Positions 1 to 6,051 of a stretch of 6,051 bases of DNA are shown here, in pieces. The translations under genes and the position numbers were made by a program. The notes beneath the pieces were generated by a model that was given only the letters and a program-made list of their open reading frames with translations, did no database searches and was not told the origin of the DNA. The stretch is from NCBI GenBank assembly GCA_002841035.1, contig PHDR01000185.1, forward strand, positions 1 through 6,051. The letters are read 5' to 3'. Each line of letters begins with the position of its first letter. The first letter of the stretch is position 1. The stretch comes from Bacteroidetes bacterium HGW-Bacteroidetes-12 (lineage in GTDB: Bacteria > Bacteroidota > Bacteroidia > Flavobacteriales_E > Vicingaceae).

Positions 1-58
1 AATTAGACTATATTGAATGTATAATCGGTATTAATTGTTAAAAATGAAAATTAGATGC

Positions 59-94
59 AAAAAAAAGCCGACCAAGTTTATTTGGTCGGCTTTT
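59..94 (-). terminator. Intrinsic (rho-independent) terminator of the T9SS-secreted protein gene
   Basis: Bases 67-75 (GCCGACCAA) and 82-90 (TTGGTCGGC) form a perfect 9-bp stem around a 6-base loop. A/T pairs at 63-66 and 91-94 extend it to 13 bp. Read on the minus strand, the stem is followed by a run of eight T (complement of 59-66), the classic shape of an intrinsic terminator. It begins about 20 bases after the stop codon of the gene ending at 113, so it almost certainly ends that transcript. On the plus strand the stem is followed by only four T, so termination in that direction would be weaker but is possible. Confidence 0.93.
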
Positions 95-112
95 GAAATT
101 TATTTTAATAGA

Positions 113-1822
113 TTATTTACTAATCAACACATTGAAAGCTTTTGTTGATTTGTCGTCAAAAGTCATTTTGAAAACATACGTACCAGTTTCAATAGTTGCA
201 ACATTTACACTTACCACATCATTTTTTCCGAAGTGTAAATTTTGAGATGACACTAATCTTCCTGCAATATCAAAAATATCTAATTGTGCAGTTCCTGAGA
301 AATTTCCAACAGGTATTCCTATTACATCTTTAGCAGGATTTGGAAAGGGAACAATGTTAGTTGTGTTGGTGTTTTCATTAACACTTGACAATATATCAAA
401 TGTAACAGAAATAGCTGGAACTAAGTCTAACCCAAAGCCGTTAAGAAAAATTGTTCCATCAGTATTTATTGGTGCTGTTGGCTGCAACAAAGTGGCCTGA
501 GTTGTTGTGTAATCAGTTTGATTATCAAAGCCCATAAACAAAGTTGTACTTGCGGTTGACGCACAAAATAAATAACGTTTATTATTTAATAATGAGATTG
601 AACTAGTGAAAGGAACATATATATTAACATCTTGATCATCACTTGTGTAGATGAAAAATACATTATCCAATCGATTCAAATTAGCAAAATTAAAATTTGG
701 GTCATTAATATCAGTAAAAACATCATCCCATTGATAAGCTCTTACCTCTATAAATTGATTGGTTAAAACATCTGGAGTATTAGTTACTGCTGAAAAAGTT
801 AGTCCTTGTGCTTTCATTCTGCTCGCATTTGGATCATCAAAAGCTAAACATAACTCATATTCTGTAAAAGTACCTGGTCTAAACCCAGCAGGGCTTAACA
901 ACTCACCTGTTTGGTCATCAATTCGTCCATAAGAATAGTCGTTAGCACTAATCATAAAATTAGCTTCAACAACATTGTCATTAGGGTCTCCATCAGTGTT
1001 TGCTGTAGTAATGGTATAGGTCATTTCATATAAACCAACAGGGTAATTTGCTTGTGAAAAAGTACCTAGAGGAACAAAAATTGAATCGCCAGGAAGAAGA
1101 TTGTTTACAGCAACAGTATTAGAATATACAGAAGTTCCACCAAAATCGATATTAACAGAAGCACTTGCTCCATTTTGGGTTTGATTACCAAAATTTATAA
1201 CCCAAGTACCTGTTTGCACACTAAATTCACTTGCATTAGTAGATAAAGGTGCTAGGTTAGAAAATCTTCTAGCTCTTAACACATCTCCTTTAGAAGCTCC
1301 TAAATCATCAGCAAACAAACCAATTTTACTTCCAATAAAACCAGTGATATTACCTGCAATGATGTCATTTCTTAATAAAGCTCCATCAACATTAGAAATC
1401 ATAATAACAGGAATAGTTACAGAAAGTCCACTAGCTCCTCCACCCATTGCAACTGGTGCTCCAGCAATGTTGTTAATTATAATAACAGCAATTGCTCCTG
1501 CATTTTGGGCTGCTAATGCTTTTGCTCCAAATTCGCAAGAACCTCTATAAACAACAGCAATATTACCAGTAAGGTTTGCAGTTAAAGGAGGTGCACAAGC
1601 TATAGTATCTCCCCCAGGAAGATCCACAAATTTTAGAATTCCTGTTTCAGCATTTGCAGGAATTAATAAGTCTGGAGTTGCCCAATCGTTTCCTCCTGGA
1701 TCGGCCCATGTAAGTCCATAATTACCAGCTAAAGGTGTTGGTGTTTGTACTTGAAAAATAACCTGAGCAAATGTAAAAGCACTCACAAGGGTCATTGTTA
1801 AAAATAGCGAAATTTTTTTCAT
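113..1822 (-). CDS. Secreted PA-domain protein with T9SS type A C-terminal sorting domain
   Basis: This 569-residue exported protein has no recognisable catalytic domain. Residues 1-19 form a Sec signal peptide: lysines at 2-3, a hydrophobic core, and likely cleavage after A19 in the context TFA|Q. Residues about 60-165 match a protease-associated (PA) domain, with the core VVYRGSCEFGAKA at 91-103, then AGAIAVIIINN and TIPVIMIS. C76 and C96 could form a disulfide. Residues about 200-290 look like a CARDB/Ig-like beta-sandwich (WVINFGNQTQNG, then LLPGDSIF and DPNDNVVEANF). Residues about 295-480 I cannot assign; they hold the two other cysteines, C325 and C420. Residues about 489-569 are the T9SS type A sorting domain (PFPNPAKD, LDIFDIAGRLV, TGTYVFKM, final FNVLISK), which family knowledge says directs transport across the outer membrane and is usually removed. 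The start at 1822 is set by the signal peptide; no Shine-Dalgarno is present. It has its own promoter and terminator, so it is probably monocistronic. The PA domain may bind a partner or substrate; the function is unknown. Confidence 0.92.
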   Translation of the reverse strand: MKKISLFLTMTLVSAFTFAQVIFQVQTPTPLAGNYGLTWADPGGNDWATPDLLIPANAETGILKFVDLPGGDTIACAPPLTANLTGNIAVVYRGSCEFGAKALAAQNAGAIAVIIINNIAGAPVAMGGGASGLSVTIPVIMISNVDGALLRNDIIAGNITGFIGSKIGLFADDLGASKGDVLRARRFSNLAPLSTNASEFSVQTGTWVINFGNQTQNGASASVNIDFGGTSVYSNTVAVNNLLPGDSIFVPLGTFSQANYPVGLYEMTYTITTANTDGDPNDNVVEANFMISANDYSYGRIDDQTGELLSPAGFRPGTFTEYELCLAFDDPNASRMKAQGLTFSAVTNTPDVLTNQFIEVRAYQWDDVFTDINDPNFNFANLNRLDNVFFIYTSDDQDVNIYVPFTSSISLLNNKRYLFCASTASTTLFMGFDNQTDYTTTQATLLQPTAPINTDGTIFLNGFGLDLVPAISVTFDILSSVNENTNTTNIVPFPNPAKDVIGIPVGNFSGTAQLDIFDIAGRLVSSQNLHFGKNDVVSVNVATIETGTYVFKMTFDDKSTKAFNVLISK

Positions 1823-1865
1823 AGTATTTAAATTTTAGTTAATAATTAGATTAATTCTTAAGGAA

Positions 1866-1897
1866 CAAAGGTAACAATTATTTAAGATATAATCAAA
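1866..1897 (-). promoter_or_regulatory. Bacteroidota-type promoter for the T9SS-secreted protein gene
   Basis: On the minus strand, TTTG (complement of 1894-1897) is followed after exactly 20 bases by TACCTTTG (complement of 1866-1873). This matches the TTTG-N19-21-TAnnTTTG consensus recognised by the primary sigma factor of Bacteroidota at every defined position. Transcription would begin near 1858-1860, leaving a leader of roughly 36-38 bases before the start codon at 1822. The leader is AT-rich with no Shine-Dalgarno, as is normal in this phylum. The start site is inferred from the motif only. Confidence 0.8.
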
Positions 1898-1961
1898 AAT
1901 AATTAACTAAACCGTTACAAATCTTAACTTTAAGAACCCAAGAATTAAACAAAAATTTGTT

Positions 1962-4391
1962 TCATCTTACAACAGCATTAAACTCATTGGTGTAAGAAAA
2001 TATAAGTCTTTGCATCACCTTATCTACCTCATAGTCAGTTAATGTTTTGTTCTCATCCTGAAAAATAAAACTCATAGCATAGGATTTTTTTCCTTGTTCT
2101 AGGTTTTTTCCTTCGTAAACATCAAACAAGTTTACCTTTTTAAGTAATCTTTTTTCTTGTTTAAATGCAGCTATTTTTAATGCTTCGTATGTTGTTGGTG
2201 TGTCTAATAGTAAAGATAAATCTCTTCTTACAAGTGGGAATTTGTTTATTGGACGATAGATTACACTGTGTTTTTTAATGATTTTAATAAACTCATCTAA
2301 ATTTATCTGTGCAAAATATACGGGTTGATTAATTTCAAATTGTTTTTGCAGTTCTGGATTAACTTCGCCAAGTTGAACCAATGCTTTATTATTAATAGAA
2401 AAAGTTAATCCATAAGCAAAATTATTGGAGGTTGAACTATCACTTACACTTTTATCTTCTTCAATTCCAAACCTTTCTAGCAAAGCAACAACAACTCCTT
2501 TTAGATGATAAAAATTGATGTTCTCTTTAGTTGTGTTCCAGTTTTCAGGATGTTGCTTTCCAGTAACAAACAAGCTCAAACAATTAGTCTCATTAAACTT
2601 TCCATCGGCTGTTGAATAAACTTTGCCTATTTCAAACAAACTTAAATCTGGACTTTTTCTGTTTTGATTAAAAGCGATTGCTTCTAATCCGTTATACAGC
2701 AATGTTTTTCGCATTACGCCTAATTCATTACTCAACGGGTTAAGCAACTCTACCAAGTCTTCTGTTTGGTTATCGTAGTAAGATTTTTTTGTTAATGAAT
2801 TAGAAAACAACTCATTAAACCCTTTACTTACCAATAAATCAGATAACGTATTAACAATTTTTTCTTTATCTGGCACAGGCTTTTGAGTGATGGATGTGGT
2901 CATTTTTGCTGGGATTTCCACATTATTATATCCATAAACACGCAAAATTTCTTCTATTACATCTACTTCTCGGGTAACATCTACTTTAAATGGAGGAACA
3001 CTAAGCACCAAATCAATCTCATTTTCTTTTATGATAGTTATTCCCAAAGAAGTAATAATATTTTTGATAAGTGCTCTGTCTAGTTGCTTTCCAATTAATT
3101 TATCGCAATTGTTGTAGTTAAAAACAACTTCAACATCATTAATTTTTTCAGGATAAACATCACTCACTTCTGAAGCTATTGTTCCGCCTGCTATTTGCTG
3201 AATAAGTTGAGCAGCTCTTTTCAATGCATAAATGGTAATATTTGGATCAGCTCCTCTTTCATATCTAAAAGAAGCATCTGTATTTAACCCATGTCTTTTA
3301 GAGGTTTTTCTGATGGTAACTGGATTAAAATAAGCACTTTCTAAAAACACTTGTTTTGTGTTATTAGTTACTCCCGCTGTTGCTCCACCAAAAACCCCAG
3401 CAATACAAAGTGGTTTTTCGGCATCACAAATCATTAAATCTTGGTTGGATAATGTTCTTTCTGTTCCATCTAGCGTAACAAATTTTGTTTTATCCGCTAC
3501 TGTTTTTACGATAATTTTTTTATCGACTATTTTATCTGCATCAAAAGCATGTAGAGGTTGACCTGTTTCGTGCAACACAAAATTGGTAATGTCAACCACA
3601 TTATTAATTGGATTTAAACCTATGCTTAGTAATTTATTTTTTAGCCAATTTGGAGATTCTTTTACCTCAACATTGGTTATTGAAAGTGAAGAATAACGAG
3701 GACATCTTTCTTTGTCCTCTACTTTTACCTCAATGCTAAAATTGTTATTAGCTGCCTTTACATCATCTACAGTTGGAAAATTAACCGCTAATTTTTTTGT
3801 GGAAGTTTGATTTAAAACTGCTGCAATATCTCTTGCTACACCAATATGGCTGGTGGCATCTGCTCTGTTTGGAGTTAATCCTATTTCAAAAATTACATCT
3901 GTTTCTACTCCAAAAAAATCACTAGCTAGTTTGCCAATGGTCGCATCTCCATTCAGCACCATAATTCCATCATGCGATTTTCCTAATCCTATTTCATCTT
4001 CGGCACAAATCATTCCCTCAGAAACCTGGCCTCTAATTTTAGACTTATTAATTTTAAATGGTTCTCCCTCCAACGGATAAATGGTACATCCAACTGGGGC
4101 AACAACTACTTTTTGACCTTCAGCCACATTTGGAGCTCCGCAAACAATATTCAACAAAGGCTCATTTTCATTGATTTTTACTTTGGTTACACTCAATCTA
4201 TCAGCATCAGGATGTTTTTCCTTAAAAATTATTTCTCCTATTACTAAGCCTTTTAATCCACCTTTAATACTTTCTATTGTTTCATATCCTTCTACTTCTA
4301 ATCCGCAATTGGTAAGTAATTCCGATAATTTTTCTATTGAAATTGTTTCAATGTTAATGTACTTTTTAAGCCAATTATATGAAATTTTCAT
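1962..4391 (-). CDS. pheT: Phenylalanine--tRNA ligase beta subunit
   Basis: This is the beta subunit of the cytoplasmic alpha2-beta2 phenylalanyl-tRNA synthetase. With PheS it charges tRNA-Phe, and the beta chain binds the tRNA and hydrolyses mischarged Tyr-tRNA-Phe. At 809 residues it is full length for a bacterial PheT. The domains are in the expected order: an EMAP/OB-type tRNA-binding domain at about 40-155 (GLVIGEI, HPDADRLSVTKV, NIVCGAPNV); B3/B4 at about 215-395 (VVDITNFV, GQPLHAFDADKI, AGVFGG, HGLNTDASFRYERGADP); B5 at about 415-490 (PPFKVDVTREVDVIEEI, RVYGYN); a catalytic-like core at about 505-700 (NPLSNELGVMRKTLL, LFEIGKVY); and the FDX-ACB anticodon-binding domain at about 714-808 (FPLVRRDLSLLLD, DENKTLTDYEVDKVMQRL). 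Residues H281, G335, E351, T371 and A373 align by eye with editing-site residues described in E. coli PheT, so editing looks intact. The start gives the canonical MKISYNWLKKY opening. pheS is not adjacent. A promoter-like element lies upstream, and no clear terminator follows the stop. Confidence 0.98.
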   Translation of the reverse strand: MKISYNWLKKYINIETISIEKLSELLTNCGLEVEGYETIESIKGGLKGLVIGEIIFKEKHPDADRLSVTKVKINENEPLLNIVCGAPNVAEGQKVVVAPVGCTIYPLEGEPFKINKSKIRGQVSEGMICAEDEIGLGKSHDGIMVLNGDATIGKLASDFFGVETDVIFEIGLTPNRADATSHIGVARDIAAVLNQTSTKKLAVNFPTVDDVKAANNNFSIEVKVEDKERCPRYSSLSITNVEVKESPNWLKNKLLSIGLNPINNVVDITNFVLHETGQPLHAFDADKIVDKKIIVKTVADKTKFVTLDGTERTLSNQDLMICDAEKPLCIAGVFGGATAGVTNNTKQVFLESAYFNPVTIRKTSKRHGLNTDASFRYERGADPNITIYALKRAAQLIQQIAGGTIASEVSDVYPEKINDVEVVFNYNNCDKLIGKQLDRALIKNIITSLGITIIKENEIDLVLSVPPFKVDVTREVDVIEEILRVYGYNNVEIPAKMTTSITQKPVPDKEKIVNTLSDLLVSKGFNELFSNSLTKKSYYDNQTEDLVELLNPLSNELGVMRKTLLYNGLEAIAFNQNRKSPDLSLFEIGKVYSTADGKFNETNCLSLFVTGKQHPENWNTTKENINFYHLKGVVVALLERFGIEEDKSVSDSSTSNNFAYGLTFSINNKALVQLGEVNPELQKQFEINQPVYFAQINLDEFIKIIKKHSVIYRPINKFPLVRRDLSLLLDTPTTYEALKIAAFKQEKRLLKKVNLFDVYEGKNLEQGKKSYAMSFIFQDENKTLTDYEVDKVMQRLIFSYTNEFNAVVR

Positions 4392-4454
4392 CTGTTTTTA
4401 TTTACTTTTTTGAAGGTTGGTTTACGAAGCTTAAAATAAGTTTATTTTTAATTG

Positions 4455-4462
4455 CAAATATA
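4455..4462 (-). promoter_or_regulatory. Candidate -7 promoter element for pheT
   Basis: The complement of these bases reads TATATTTG, a full match to the Bacteroidota -7 consensus TAnnTTTG. It lies in the 111-base gap between the membrane-protein gene and pheT, and would give a leader of about 55-60 bases. No TTTG or TTG sits 19-21 bases upstream, so the -33 element is missing or degenerate. The position is right, but such motifs also occur by chance in AT-rich DNA. Read-through from the upstream gene is an alternative or additional source of pheT mRNA, since I see no terminator in the gap. Confidence 0.5.
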
Positions 4463-4502
4463 CATAAACAAGGGTTAAAAATTTGTTTGCAATTTATGGA
4501 AT

Positions 4503-5549
4503 CTATTTATTATACACTCTTTTCAACCAATGAGGCAACACAAAAATTCCTATAAATAGATACGGATAATAACTAATTAGCCTCCATAAAACTGCTAGCA
4601 AACCAGCCAAACCAATAGGGATAAAATCTTTTAAAAATCCATTAAAAGCAAACTCTGCAATACCTGCCCCTCCTGGTGTTGGACTAATCAACATGATTAC
4701 CCACATTACCAATTGTCGTCCGTAAATTAATAAATGATCATCTACTGCAACAAAAGCCAAAATAAGAAAATTAACTACCCAAAATCTGGCTGTCCAAGCA
4801 AAAAAAGTAGCTACAAATGCCTTAATCCAAAACCAAATCGATTCTTGTTTCATTTGTCCTGAGGTCTCTATAATATCATCTCCAACCTGAATAGCACTGT
4901 ATCTCCATTTTCTTAAAAATTTTATTCTAAATACATTTAAAATAATTGCCTTAAATCCTTTTGGGTTCAACAAAATTCCATAGGTAATAACGCTTAAAAG
5001 CAAAAACATAAAGCCATATCCTATCCAAAAAATACCTTCTGTAGAAAAGGTTATTCCAAAAATTTTCTTTTGCAATTCTACTGGAAATAAATTTGAGGTG
5101 CCAATAAAAATCAACACAAATGGCACTGTTAATACATAAAAAAGCTCATCAAAAAAAGCGGTAATCATTACAATAGCGGTACTTTTTCCTGCACTAACCC
5201 CTTCTTTATTAATGATGAAAAGTGCAGCCCCTGTTCCTCCCACTACCGAAGGTGTAACTGCTGAAACAAACTCCCAAAGCATAATTACATCAAAACTATT
5301 TCGCCAACTAATTTTATTGTGGGTAAGCACTCTAATTCTGTACATGTAACCAATATCTCTGCAAGCCATCATTAAGAGGGCGATGAACATCCAAAAGAAA
5401 AATTCTACGTTCCAATCTATGTTTTGAAATTCATTCCAATCGGTATTTATCCATAGTAAATAGCCTGACACCAATAAACCAATAACTATTGGTATCGCAA
5501 TTTTTTTTGCGGTAAATAAATTGGTTACTTTGCTACTGTTTTCTGTCAT
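4503..5549 (-). CDS. Integral membrane protein, LPG synthase transmembrane-region family (UPF0104/AglD-like)
   Basis: This 348-residue polytopic inner-membrane protein resembles the transmembrane flippase-like part of MprF (Pfam LPG_synthase_TM family). Hydrophobic segments lie at roughly 16-33, 49-63, 88-112, 124-150, 172-193, 238-265, 278-295 and 308-337. The family's paired glycine-rich loops are visible: SAVTPSVVGGTGAALFIINKEG at 96-117 in full extent, with key residues P100, G104, G105 and G107; and SPTPGGAGIAEFAF at 289-302. A LWRLISYYPYLFIG segment follows at 321-334, also typical. The soluble aminoacyl-phosphatidylglycerol synthase domain found at the C-terminus of full MprF is absent, so the protein cannot be assigned lysyl-PG synthesis. 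A lipid- or polyprenyl-linked substrate transport role is plausible but inferred. Its start codon is 18 bases from that of the divergent ArsC-like gene; pheT lies 111 bases downstream on the same strand. Family assignment is firm, function is not. Confidence 0.88.
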   Translation of the reverse strand: MTENSSKVTNLFTAKKIAIPIVIGLLVSGYLLWINTDWNEFQNIDWNVEFFFWMFIALLMMACRDIGYMYRIRVLTHNKISWRNSFDVIMLWEFVSAVTPSVVGGTGAALFIINKEGVSAGKSTAIVMITAFFDELFYVLTVPFVLIFIGTSNLFPVELQKKIFGITFSTEGIFWIGYGFMFLLLSVITYGILLNPKGFKAIILNVFRIKFLRKWRYSAIQVGDDIIETSGQMKQESIWFWIKAFVATFFAWTARFWVVNFLILAFVAVDDHLLIYGRQLVMWVIMLISPTPGGAGIAEFAFNGFLKDFIPIGLAGLLAVLWRLISYYPYLFIGIFVLPHWLKRVYNK

Positions 5550-5567
5550 TAATTTACTGATTCCTAA

Positions 5568-5915
5568 ATGAAAAAAATATACTATCTATCAACGTGTTCA
5601 ACGTGTAAAAAAATTATTCAAGAGCTTAACTTGAGTAATGATTTTGAATTTCAAGATATCAAAACTACAAAAATTACTGATGTACAACTGCAAGAAATGA
5701 GAAAACTGAGCGGTTCTTACGAAAGTTTATTTAGCAAAAGAGCTATTAAGTATAAAACAATGGGCTTAAAAGACAAAGAATTAACAGAAAATGACATCAA
5801 AAAATTAATTCTAGAGGAATATACTTTTTTAAAACGCCCTGTTATCATTATTGATGATACTATTTTTGTAGGCAATTCTGCAAAAACTGTTGATGCTGCT
5901 AAAAAACTTTTATGA
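5568..5915 (+). CDS. ArsC/Spx-family thioredoxin-fold protein
   Basis: This 115-residue cytoplasmic protein is full length for the ArsC/Spx/YffB family. The N-terminal strand leads into a CxxC motif, C10-S-T-C13, in the position of the family's redox cysteine. SKRAIKYK (57-63, R58) corresponds to the mid-domain arginine-containing segment. FLKRPVIIIDDTIFVGN (from F88) contains the R90-P91 pair that in this fold gives the conserved basic residue and cis-proline loop, followed by the usual VG turn. These features support a thioredoxin-like fold and a thiol-based activity. Databases commonly call such proteins arsenate reductase. However, there is no ars operon here, and a CxxC is more reminiscent of Spx-type or glutaredoxin-like proteins, so substrate and role remain open. 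The stop codon overlaps the start of the following EamA gene (ATGA), which indicates translational coupling. No Shine-Dalgarno is present and only 18 bases separate it from the divergent membrane-protein gene. Confidence 0.9.
   Translation: MKKIYYLSTCSTCKKIIQELNLSNDFEFQDIKTTKITDVQLQEMRKLSGSYESLFSKRAIKYKTMGLKDKELTENDIKKLILEEYTFLKRPVIIIDDTIFVGNSAKTVDAAKKLL
5589..5606 (+). repeat. Perfect 9-bp tandem repeat (x2) encoding the CxxC active site
   Basis: TCAACGTGT occurs twice, back to back and in frame, within the ArsC-like gene. It encodes Ser-Thr-Cys-Ser-Thr-Cys at residues 8-13, which supplies both cysteines of the CxxC motif with identical codons. The repeat is plain in the sequence. Whether it reflects a local duplication or simple codon coincidence cannot be told from one genome. 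Confidence 0.9.
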
Positions 5916-6051
5916 GCAACAACCTAAAACCTCATTTAGCTCTTTTTGGTGCTAATCTAATCTATGGGGCTAATTATTCCATTGCAAAAGACGTGATGCC
6001 TAACTTTGTGCAGCCTTTTGGTTTAGTTTTGTGCAGAGTGATTGGTGCCGT
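5912..6051 (+). CDS. EamA/DMT-family transporter, N-terminal fragment (cut by window end)
   Basis: The first 46 codons are visible; the reading frame is open and runs off the right edge. The peptide starts MSNNLKPHLALFGANLIYGA, followed by NYSIAKDVMPNFVQPFGLVL and CRVIGA. This matches the first helix and loop of drug/metabolite transporter (EamA) proteins: a hydrophobic helix at about 8-24 with a small-residue YGANYSIAK segment (the WGxNF-like position), then a proline-containing loop and a second helix beginning with an L-x-x-R pattern at about 38-42. Family members are inner-membrane exporters or permeases of small metabolites, usually with ten helices; the substrate here cannot be predicted. 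The ATG overlaps the TGA of the ArsC-like gene as ATGA, so the two are almost surely co-transcribed and translationally coupled. With under 50 residues visible, the family call is good but not certain. Confidence 0.78.
   Translation, partial: MSNNLKPHLALFGANLIYGANYSIAKDVMPNFVQPFGLVLCRVIGA

Noticed and set aside
1..58. Left-edge segment checked for a gene end, RNA gene or promoter
   Set aside because: It is AT-rich with no open frame of note, no full TAnnTTTG element and no stable fold. I see nothing in it.
1344..1550. Plus-strand open frame of 68 codons inside the secreted-protein gene
   Set aside because: It lies antisense within a well-supported gene. Its hydrophobic composition simply mirrors the codons of the PA domain, and no promoter or family feature is visible.
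1947..1962. Inverted repeat AAACAAA-AA-TTTGTTT touching the pheT stop codon, considered as a pheT terminator
   Set aside because: The stem is almost all A/T, the 2-base loop is too tight, and no proper T-run follows on the minus strand. A second small inverted repeat at 1922-1935 (TCTTAA/TTAAGA) is equally weak.
2883..4413. Four plus-strand open frames (2883-3083, 3358-3561, 3853-4080, 4171-4413) antisense to pheT
   Set aside because: All lie on the opposite strand of a full-length conserved pheT, and none has recognisable motifs. They are chance open frames.
4454..4490. Possible hairpin or operator upstream of pheT (AAACAA 4466-4471 with TTGTTT 4483-4488; GCAAA 4454-4458 with TTTGC 4486-4490)
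   Set aside because: The arms are short and AT-rich, the two pairings are mutually exclusive, and such matches are expected by chance in DNA of this composition. It is not a credible terminator, attenuator or operator without conservation data.
4503..5549. Naming the membrane protein as lysyl-phosphatidylglycerol synthase (MprF)
   Set aside because: Only the transmembrane-region family is present. The C-terminal aminoacyl-transferase domain needed for that reaction is absent.

Overview
The window looks like an ordinary chromosomal stretch from a member of the Bacteroidota, most likely a Flavobacteriales-type organism. Four things point there. The DNA is clearly AT-rich. One encoded protein ends in a type A C-terminal sorting domain of the type IX secretion system (T9SS), which is specific to this phylum. 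The best promoter follows the Bacteroidota pattern TTTG-N20-TAnnTTTG. None of the start codons has a visible Shine-Dalgarno sequence.

Layout. Three genes lie on the minus strand. From upstream to downstream they are a stand-alone LPG-synthase-like integral membrane protein (5549 to 4503), pheT for the phenylalanyl-tRNA synthetase beta subunit (4391 to 1962), and a secreted PA-domain protein carrying a T9SS sorting tail (1822 to 113). The last has its own promoter and a strong intrinsic terminator at 59-94. Two genes lie on the plus strand, divergent from the membrane-protein gene. They are a small thioredoxin-fold protein of the ArsC/Spx family (5568-5915) and the start of an EamA/DMT-type transporter (from 5912, cut by the window end). 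These two overlap by 4 bases (ATGA) and almost certainly form an operon.

Functional picture. pheT is a core translation gene; its usual partner pheS is not next to it here. The secreted protein is an envelope or extracellular product exported by Sec and then T9SS. The membrane protein and the ArsC-like/EamA pair have no clear pathway link to pheT, so the neighbourhood reads as a collection of separate transcription units. No RNA gene, mobile element, CRISPR array or attachment site was seen. Every gap between genes is under 150 bases.

I found no convincing new biological system. The points most worth a second look are the PA-domain secreted protein with no peptidase domain and an unassigned middle region, the CxxC active site of the ArsC-like protein encoded by a perfect 9-bp tandem repeat, and the 18-base gap between the divergent start codons at 5549 and 5568.
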